From NCBI RefSeq assembly GCF_019599275.1, contig NZ_JAHZTD010000001.1, positions 1,922,001 through 1,986,000 of the forward strand: a DNA stretch of 64,000 nucleotides, in the 5' to 3' direction. Each line of letters opens with the position of its first letter. Within the stretch, counting starts at the first letter, position 1. Positions 58,746-64,000 of this stretch are shown here, in pieces. The translations under genes were made by a program, and so were the position numbers. The stretch is from Hymenobacter sp. HSC-4F20. GTDB taxonomy: Bacteria > Bacteroidota > Bacteroidia > Cytophagales > Hymenobacteraceae. The notes under the pieces are model-generated. The model saw nothing but the letters and a program-made list of their open reading frames with translations, was not told where the DNA came from and did no database searches.

Positions 58746-59045
58746 ATGTCTGCCATCATCTGCATTACCGCCGAGTGGCGCACCCAGCCGGAACACGCCG
58801 AAACCGTGCGCCAGCTGATGCTGCAAGCCGCCGCTGCCGTGCGCGCCAACGAGCCAGGCAACCTGCTCTACCTGGCTCACCAGGACCCCAAAGACCCCAC
58901 GCACTTCCTGTTTTATGAGCAGTACGCCGACCAGGCCGCCCTGGAAGCGCACGTAGCCTCGCCTCATTACAAGGAGCTGGTGGCGGGCCAGCTGGTGCCC
59001 CTGCTCACAGAACGCCACGTATCGGTGTATCACCTGTTGGGCTAA
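58746..59045 (+). CDS. Antibiotic biosynthesis monooxygenase-domain protein (YgiN-like)
   Basis: A 99-residue ABM-fold protein. ICITAEWRTQPEHAETV starts the first strand; GNLLYLAHQDPKDPTHFLFYEQYADQAALEAH has the conserved FxxYE-type block and HVASPHYKEL the His of the family. Such small dimers are often called quinol monooxygenases; the true reaction is usually unknown. It lies between two redox-stress genes and may be cotranscribed. Confidence 0.88.
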   Translation: MSAIICITAEWRTQPEHAETVRQLMLQAAAAVRANEPGNLLYLAHQDPKDPTHFLFYEQYADQAALEAHVASPHYKELVAGQLVPLLTERHVSVYHLLG

Positions 59046-59075
59046 CTCATTTTCCTACCCTCAAAATCGACTTCC

Positions 59076-59756
59076 ATGAACATCTTACTGGTGCTAACCT
59101 CGCACGACCAACTGGGTAACACAGGCCACAAAACCGGCTTCTGGCTGGAAGAATTTGCCGCGCCTTACTATGTATTTAAAGATGCCGGCGCGACGCTCAC
59201 CCTGGCCTCGCCCCTGGGCGGGCAGCCGCCCCTCGACCCCAAAAGCGACGACCCCAGCGCCCAGACCGAAGCTACGGAGCGCTTCAAAAACGACCCGGAG
59301 GCCCAGCAGGCCCTGGCCAATACCGTCCGACTCGACTCCGTTTCGGCCGCTGACTATGATGCCGTGTTCTACCCCGGCGGCCATGGTCCGCTCTGGGATT
59401 TGGCCGAAGACCCCAAGTCAATTGCCCTGATTGAAACTATGTATGCTGCCGGTAAGCCCGTGGCGGCTGTGTGCCACGCGCCCGGCGTGCTGCGCCACGT
59501 AAAAGCTCCCAACGGCGAGCTACTGGTGAAAGGCAAGCAGGTAGCCGGCTTCACGAACTCCGAGGAAGCCGCCGTGCAGCTCACTGACGTAGTGCCCTTC
59601 CTGGTGGAAGACATGCTAAAGGAAAGCGGCGCCGCCTACTCTAAAATAGCCGACTGGCAGCCCTACGTAGTGCGCTCCGAAAACCTGATTACGGGCCAGA
59701 ACCCAGCTTCCTCGGAGCCGGCCGCCAAAGAGCTGCTGCAACTGCTACAGAAGTAG
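59076..59756 (+). CDS. DJ-1/PfpI family protein (Hsp31-like)
   Basis: A 226-residue type 1 glutamine-amidotransferase-like protein. FYPGGHGPLWDL near 90 has the nucleophile-loop partner and VAAVCHAPGVLRHV near 128 the reactive Cys with the adjoining His; the acidic partner is Asp or Glu near the start. KTGFWLEEFAAPYYVFKDAG is typical of the Hsp31/glyoxalase III subgroup, so it may detoxify methylglyoxal or act as a chaperone. It ends just before a terminator. Confidence 0.9.
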   Translation: MNILLVLTSHDQLGNTGHKTGFWLEEFAAPYYVFKDAGATLTLASPLGGQPPLDPKSDDPSAQTEATERFKNDPEAQQALANTVRLDSVSAADYDAVFYPGGHGPLWDLAEDPKSIALIETMYAAGKPVAAVCHAPGVLRHVKAPNGELLVKGKQVAGFTNSEEAAVQLTDVVPFLVEDMLKESGAAYSKIADWQPYVVRSENLITGQNPASSEPAAKELLQLLQK

Positions 59757-59771
59757 GCTCCGGCCCATACT

Positions 59772-59813
59772 ACGCAAAAGCCGCCTCAGCAGACGCTGAG
59801 GCGGCTTTTGCGT
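59772..59813. terminator. Bidirectional terminator
   Basis: Perfect 19-base arms starting ACGCAAAAGCCGCC around a four-base loop, between the convergent DJ-1-like and recQ genes. Confidence 0.92.
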
Positions 59814-59840
59814 TTCCAGGAAATTTGCAGGTGACAGTGC

Positions 59841-61763
59841 CTACCCCAGCCGCCCGTCGGCGGCGTAGTGCAGCTCACCCAGCTCCACCAGCTCCCGCAG
59901 CAGTTGCGTGATGCTAGTAGCCTGCCCCGGCGCGAAGTGCGCCAGCACTTCGCGGGGCGTTTGGGGGGTAGCCTTCACCAGCGAAACCAGCTGCGCACGC
60001 AGGTCGGGAGCCGGAGCAGCATCCTGTTTGGCTTTCTTTTTCGCCAGGCAAAAGTCGCAGACCTTGCAGGCCGGGGCGTCTAGCTCGCCAAAGTATTCCA
60101 GCAGCAACTGCTGGCGGCAGCGCCCCCCGGCGGCGTAGCGAAGTACTGCTTCGGTTTTGTGGCGGGCCAGCTCCCGGGCCTGGTTCAGGCGTTTCTGATC
60201 CAGCGGTAACTGAGCGGCATCAAAGCGGGGGGTAGTAAACAGGGCCTGCGGCGACTCGTGCTTGGGCTGGTACTGGATGATGCCGGAGCGATGCAGAAAC
60301 AGCAGCATCTTGCGCACATCCACCACACTCAGGCGCAGGTGCTGGGCCAGGCTGTTTTCCGAAATCCGCTGGAAGCCAGCAAACAGCTCGCCTCCATTAA
60401 AGCGCAGCAGGCTTTTGATCAGCTGATCGTGCTGAGCATTGGCTACCTGAAAGCGGTAGAGGTCGGTGTGGTCGATGGGGATGTACACCCGGGCGGGGTT
60501 GTTGACGGCTTCATTAAGCTGCACGAACCCCTCGCGTTCCAGCATACGCAGCGAATTGTGGGCCTCCAGGGCCTTAAGGCGGTAGGTTTCGGCAAACTGC
60601 GCTAAGTCGAAGTCGAAGGCTACCAGCTCGCCGCCGCCTACGGCCGTTCGGGAGAAGTTAGCCAGCGCCTGGTACACCCGGCGCACGGTATCCAGGGGCG
60701 GATAGGCCTGCTGGGTACGGCGGCGTAACTCGTCGGCGTCGTTAGGCCCTTGCAGCAGCACGGCAAAGGCGTATTTCTCGTCGCGGCCGGCGCGGCCAGC
60801 CTCTTGGTAGTAGGCCTCCAGGTTGTCGGGCGCCTCCAGGTGCACCACCAGACGCACGTCGGGCTTGTCGATGCCCATGCCAAAGGCGTTGGTAGCCACC
60901 ATGCAGCGCGTTTTATTGTGCATCCAGTCCTGCTGGGTACGGGTGCGCTGCTCACTGGGCAGGCCAGCGTGGTAGGGCGCGGCCGAGAGGCCCTGCTGGC
61001 GCAGGTAGGCCGCCGCTTTCTCAGTTTGCTTGCGGGTGCGAGCGTACACAATGCTGGTTTTGCCGGCCCCTACTCCCTGCACTACCTCCAACAGGCGGCG
61101 GAGCTTATCCTCAGTATTCAGCACCGAATACGAGAGGTTAGGCCGGGCGAAACTTTGTTGAAACACCCGGCAGGTAGAGCCAAACTGCAGCTTCTCCACA
61201 ATATCCTGCCGCACCTGCTCGGTGGCGGTGGCCGTGAGGGCTATGCAGGGCACGCCCGGCAACAGCGCCCGTAGCTCCTGAATGCGCAGGTAGGGCGGGC
61301 GGAAATCGTAGCCCCACTGCGAGAGGCAGTGGGCTTCATCAACGGCTAGCAAGCTTACTTTCATCTTACCAACCCGGGCCCGGAACATGTCGGTCAGCAG
61401 CCGCTCGGGGCTCACGTACAGAAACTTTACCGGCCCGTACACGCAGTTGTCCAGGGTCTGGTCGATTTCCTGATGGCTCATGCCCGCGTACACAGCCTCG
61501 GCTTTGATGCCGCGCTTGCGCAGGTTTTCCACCTGGTCTTTCATCAGGGCAATTAGCGGCGACACGACCAGGCAAAGCCCTGGCCGGGCCAGGGCCGGCA
61601 CCTGAAAGCAGATGCTTTTTCCCCCGCCGGTGGGCAGCAGGGCCAGCGTATCCTGTCCTGCCAGCACTGACCGGATAATTTCCTCCTGCAGAGGCCGAAA
61701 CTGGGTGTGGCCCCAGGTTTGGCGCAGTACGTGCAGAATATCATCGGTAGGGTGCTCAGACAT
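59841..61763 (-). CDS. recQ: ATP-dependent DNA helicase RecQ
   Basis: A 640-residue superfamily 2 helicase. QFRPLQEEIIRSVLAG (motif 0), LLPTGGGKS (Walker A), VDEAHCLSQWG (DEAH box and aromatic loop), TATATEQV, GMGIDKPDVRLVVH and YYQEAGRAGRDE are all present, then the zinc domain (CRQQ...CKVCDFC) and a winged helix. The C-terminal HRDC domain of E. coli RecQ is replaced by a shorter tail with a winged-helix-like segment (TPREVLAHFAPGQATSITQLLREL). It unwinds recombination and fork intermediates. A -7 box lies 5 bases before the start codon. Confidence 0.97.
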   Translation of the reverse strand: MSEHPTDDILHVLRQTWGHTQFRPLQEEIIRSVLAGQDTLALLPTGGGKSICFQVPALARPGLCLVVSPLIALMKDQVENLRKRGIKAEAVYAGMSHQEIDQTLDNCVYGPVKFLYVSPERLLTDMFRARVGKMKVSLLAVDEAHCLSQWGYDFRPPYLRIQELRALLPGVPCIALTATATEQVRQDIVEKLQFGSTCRVFQQSFARPNLSYSVLNTEDKLRRLLEVVQGVGAGKTSIVYARTRKQTEKAAAYLRQQGLSAAPYHAGLPSEQRTRTQQDWMHNKTRCMVATNAFGMGIDKPDVRLVVHLEAPDNLEAYYQEAGRAGRDEKYAFAVLLQGPNDADELRRRTQQAYPPLDTVRRVYQALANFSRTAVGGGELVAFDFDLAQFAETYRLKALEAHNSLRMLEREGFVQLNEAVNNPARVYIPIDHTDLYRFQVANAQHDQLIKSLLRFNGGELFAGFQRISENSLAQHLRLSVVDVRKMLLFLHRSGIIQYQPKHESPQALFTTPRFDAAQLPLDQKRLNQARELARHKTEAVLRYAAGGRCRQQLLLEYFGELDAPACKVCDFCLAKKKAKQDAAPAPDLRAQLVSLVKATPQTPREVLAHFAPGQATSITQLLRELVELGELHYAADGRLG

Positions 61764-61767
61764 ACCG

Positions 61768-61775
61768 CAAAGGTA
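61768..61775 (-). promoter_or_regulatory. -7 box for recQ
   Basis: TACCTTTG on the minus strand, a full match, five bases before the ATG at 61763; the mRNA would be leaderless or nearly so. No -33 match is seen at the usual spacing. Confidence 0.5.
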
Positions 61776-61795
61776 GGGCTCGCCCTGCCCGCGCG

Positions 61796-62284
61796 CTAGT
61801 GCCCGGCCGTTTTCGGCGTGGCCGGCGCCAGCAGATGCGCGGCATTACGCCGGATCAGCCGCGCCCCCACGGCCGTCGTGGCGGCCGTGGCTACCACAAC
61901 CACAGGCCAGAACACGTGCATGGGTAGCAGGCGGGTAACCGTTTCGGCCCAAAAAGCAGCGTACAGCCCCACCACTGACCAATTCATAAAGTAGTAGTGC
62001 CAGTACACCCACCCGGCTATGTGGCGGCGCGCCAGCGCGGGCACCATGCCCCCGGCCAGCGAAACCAGACTCACCAGAGCCAGCCAGTGAAAAGGCCCGA
62101 AGTGGCCCGTCACCCGAAAAATAGTAAACGCAGTGGCGTTGACTACCAGCATAGCTAGCACGTAGAGGTAGCCCACCTGCCGGTGCCACCGGCCTCCTTT
62201 GCGGCTAAGTAGTACCACGCCTCCGGCCAGCATGGCCAGCAGCGCGCTCAGCAAGTGAATAAACCCGGTAGCGGAATGAAACAT
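61796..62284 (-). CDS. DUF2306 membrane protein
   Basis: A 162-residue protein with five predicted spans. HSATGFIHLLSALLAMLAGGVVLLSRKGGRWHRQVGYLYVLAM has the His and Arg residues conserved in the DUF2306 family, and VYWHYYFMNWSVVGLYAAFWAET the second block. Function of the family is unknown; the His residues may bind heme or metal. It lies 32 bases upstream of recQ in the same direction. Confidence 0.88.
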   Translation of the reverse strand: MFHSATGFIHLLSALLAMLAGGVVLLSRKGGRWHRQVGYLYVLAMLVVNATAFTIFRVTGHFGPFHWLALVSLVSLAGGMVPALARRHIAGWVYWHYYFMNWSVVGLYAAFWAETVTRLLPMHVFWPVVVVATAATTAVGARLIRRNAAHLLAPATPKTAGH

Positions 62285-62469
62285 GGCCGTAGCATCAGGG
62301 GGTGAAGGACAACTCTGCCGCTAAAGTGCCTAGGTACCGGCCCGCGCCCAATCAGAAGTTACTAAACTGCCCCCCGGGGCTTCTGAAGTGTAGCCAAAAT
62401 CTACCCAAGCGTTCTTCGCCCAACCTTGAAGTGCGCTGTTTTACCGAGTAGTTGAGGGGCGGCGTAGAA

Positions 62470-62505
62470 GCAAAAAGCCCGCGGCTGAGGGCCACGGGCT
62501 TTTGC
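62470..62505 (-). terminator. Terminator of the phage-like gene
   Basis: GCAAAAAGCCCG-GGC pairs with GCC-CGGGCTTTTGC, 18 bases after the stop codon; on the minus strand it ends in T's. The rest of 62285-62523 has no gene. Confidence 0.85.
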
Positions 62506-62523
62506 TATAGGGAGTAGGGAAGG

Positions 62524-63324
62524 CTAGGCCGCCGCGGCCTGACCGTTTTCCCGGTCGTCGATGGCCTTCTTCAGCTTGGCAATGGCCTGCGTGGCACGCT
62601 CCTCGTCCAGACGGTTGATGTTGAGCAACATCTTGGTTTTCTCGGGGCGGGTAATCACCGGGTGGTTCAGCAGCCGGATGATTTCCTCCTTCTGCGAAGC
62701 TGTGGCGTAGGTAGTCACCGGGGCTTCGGCCGCAGCCGGTTCAGCAGGCACAGCCTTCATGGCGGCGGGCGCCTCAGCAGCTACTGGGGCAAGAGTAACC
62801 GCCGGCGTTACCTGCATGGCTGGCTGAACAGCCGGAGTATTGCCACCGTACTCCATTTCCTCGGCCGGAGTGGGCTCGTAGCCTGCGGCGCGAATAATCC
62901 AGGCCAGAATGTTGCGGTAAGCTTTGCCGATGGCCCGGGTCTGAGCCATGCTCATGATGGCAAACTCCTGGTAGAACTTCTTGCCCTGCTCCTTATTCGA
63001 GCAGATGGCAAAGCCCGCTCCTACCGTGTGCCCCGACTTCATGTCGAACAGGGTTACTTTGGCCTGGTACTTAATTTCCTGCTCGGTCGAAACATTGATA
63101 ACGTGGTCAACGATGGGTACAATACCCAGGCGCGAACCGGCGTACTGCCAGCCTTCCACGTTTACAAATTCCTTACCCTGCACCGTGGTGCTGAGCTTGT
63201 TGTCTTTGATAAATTTAGCCAGGTCCGTCGCCAAGTGCAGCGTCTCGTCGGAGCGCGAGATGTCAAAGCTCTCCACTTTCGTCTTACGAACCGGCTCTTT
63301 TACGTTCTTAGTTGCTTCGCTCAT
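62524..63324 (-). CDS. Phage-like protein of unknown function
   Basis: A 266-residue protein. The first 150 residues form one domain (FIKDNKLSTTVQGKEFVNVEGWQYAGSRLG... AIMSMAQTRAIGKAYRNILAWIIRAAGYEPTPAEEM); the MAQTRA and ILAWI...AGY..TPAEE blocks are seen in many phage and prophage proteins that lie near recombination genes. A low-complexity Pro-Ala region (about 155-200) follows, then a helical C-terminal domain (TASQKEEIIRLLNHPVITRPEKTKML) that resembles those of phage recombination or DNA-binding proteins. No other phage gene is in the window, so it is a lone, kept gene. Role in single-strand annealing or DNA binding is only a guess. Confidence 0.65.
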   Translation of the reverse strand: MSEATKNVKEPVRKTKVESFDISRSDETLHLATDLAKFIKDNKLSTTVQGKEFVNVEGWQYAGSRLGIVPIVDHVINVSTEQEIKYQAKVTLFDMKSGHTVGAGFAICSNKEQGKKFYQEFAIMSMAQTRAIGKAYRNILAWIIRAAGYEPTPAEEMEYGGNTPAVQPAMQVTPAVTLAPVAAEAPAAMKAVPAEPAAAEAPVTTYATASQKEEIIRLLNHPVITRPEKTKMLLNINRLDEERATQAIAKLKKAIDDRENGQAAAA

Positions 63325-63616
63325 GGCGTCTTTCCTTTTATGTCCTGTAGTACCGTTTTGTTATTTGAGTATATAACTATACGGGCGCGCGAAAGGTGCA
63401 AATATTAGGTGTTTTTTATAAAATTTTTACCATTGATTATCAGCACATTACAAGATGTATTCCTAAAAATATTAGACACCTATCCTCATTAGTCATCAGC
63501 CCCTCTGCCTGAGCTTGGCGTGGCGCAGGAATGCACCCACTGCAGGCCGTACCGAAAACGCCGCGGCGGGTTTCTACGACCCCTGCCCGGGGCATATCGA
63601 ACGAGTGGCCGGAAAC
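63325..63616. other. Intergenic region upstream of the phage-like gene
   Basis: The first 120 bases are AT-rich and must carry the promoter of the minus-strand gene; AATATTTG at 63399-63406 (minus) is one base off a -7 box, with no -33 partner. The rest shows no gene. Confidence 0.4.
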
Positions 63617-63654
63617 AAAAAAAGCGTATTCTAGCATGAGCTAGAATACGCTTT
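63617..63654 (-). terminator. Terminator of the ABC ATPase gene
   Basis: Perfect 15-base arms (63621-63635 and 63640-63654) followed on the minus strand by a run of T's. Confidence 0.9.
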
Positions 63655-63718
63655 AACAAGCAGGAATACAGGGCGGTTCCGCCGGTGCACCTACCCCACC
63701 CCGGACAACTAAGGTTGT

Positions 63719-64000
63719 TTAGCCTTCCCAGATGTTGCCGTCTTTCATTGTGATTTTCCGGTCCGCCATTTCGGCGAGCTGGTCGTTGTGGGTCACGATG
63801 ACGAAGGTTTGGCCCAGCTCCTTGCGTAGCAGAAAGAAAATCTGGTGCAGCTCCTGGGCGTTCTGCGAATCAAGGTTGCCGCTGGGTTCGTCGGCAAAGA
63901 TGATTTCGGGGGAGTTGATCAGAGCCCGGGCTACGGCCGTGCGCTGCTGCTCGCCACCGCTCATTTCGGAGGGCTTGTGGTCGGCGCGGCGCTCCAGGTT
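63719..64000 (-). CDS. ABC transporter ATP-binding protein, C-terminal part (LolD-like)
   Basis: The visible 93 residues continue past the right edge of the window. [20 protein letters not shown] is the ABC signature in the LolD/MacB form, [13 protein letters not shown] the Walker B and D-loop, and [22 protein letters not shown] the H-loop and end. LolD-type ATPases drive lipoprotein release or MacB-like export. The rest of the gene and its partners are outside the window. Confidence 0.92.
   Translation of the reverse strand, partial: NLERRADHKPSEMSGGEQQRTAVARALINSPEIIFADEPSGNLDSQNAQELHQIFFLLRKELGQTFVIVTHNDQLAEMADRKITMKDGNIWEG

Noticed and set aside
62524..63324. Remnant of a full prophage
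   Set aside because: No integrase, capsid, tail or lysis genes are seen in the visible neighbourhood.

Overview
The window reads as chromosome of a GC-rich Bacteroidota bacterium of the Cytophagales, most likely Hymenobacter or a close relative. The evidence is two type IX secretion signatures (a gliding-motility-type C-terminal domain and a YPNP-type sorting tail), a curlin-repeat protein with an NNN-rich array, a hybrid two-component sensor with a fused AraC output, and promoters of the Bacteroidota form (TTG/TTTG, about 19 bases, TAnnTTTG). Shine-Dalgarno sequences are mostly absent and several genes have a TAnnTTTG box only 5-12 bases before the start codon. The taxon is an inference; no rRNA is present.

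Region 1 (1-22520) is an exopolysaccharide/capsule locus in two convergent halves. The plus half has glycosyltransferases, two paralogous secreted beta-helix proteins, GDP-mannose dehydratase and GDP-fucose synthase (gmd, fcl), a GT61-type transferase and a double GT2 transferase. The minus half starts at about 20070 and has rfbF, an SDR enzyme, an RmlC-like epimerase, a zinc-motif C-methyltransferase, a SAF-type oxidoreductase, a DUF4910 peptidase-like protein and a GSA-type aminotransferase. This looks like a route to an unusual CDP- or similar activated branched/amino sugar. A WecG/TagA transferase and the polyprenyl-phosphate sugar transferase that starts the lipid-linked repeat lie upstream. 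A long hairpin separates the two halves at 11.5 kb.

Region 2 (22.6-29.7 kb) holds a large type IX-secreted protein, an intergenic small-RNA candidate, an orphan curlin-repeat protein, and a SAM-I (S-box) riboswitch leader in front of a two-gene operon: a RimK-like ATP-grasp ligase and an SfnG/SsuD-like flavin monooxygenase. This pair is the most distinctive functional unit here.

Region 3 (29.8-37 kb) is a compact fructan locus: GH32 hydrolase, fructokinase, sugar MFS porter and a hybrid sensor with a sugar-binding-protein-like periplasmic domain. Region 4 (37.5-43.5 kb) is an RND efflux operon. Region 5 (43.8-45.3 kb) is a CRISPR array of 16 identical 29-base repeats plus one decayed repeat, with no cas gene anywhere in the window, followed by a CAT-anticodon tRNA.

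Region 6 (45.4-64 kb) is mainly housekeeping and stress genes: HAD phosphatase, site-2 protease, pgk, a small GIY-YIG gene flanked by inverted copies of a dispersed repeat, a double-module D-Ala-D-Ala ligase-like protein followed by a PASTA protein, a type IX-secreted protein, rhodanese, ohrR/ohr with an OhrR-like operator, redox and DJ-1 family proteins, recQ, a DUF2306 protein, a phage-like protein and a partial LolD-like ABC ATPase. Three families of palindromic or dispersed repeats sit between genes.
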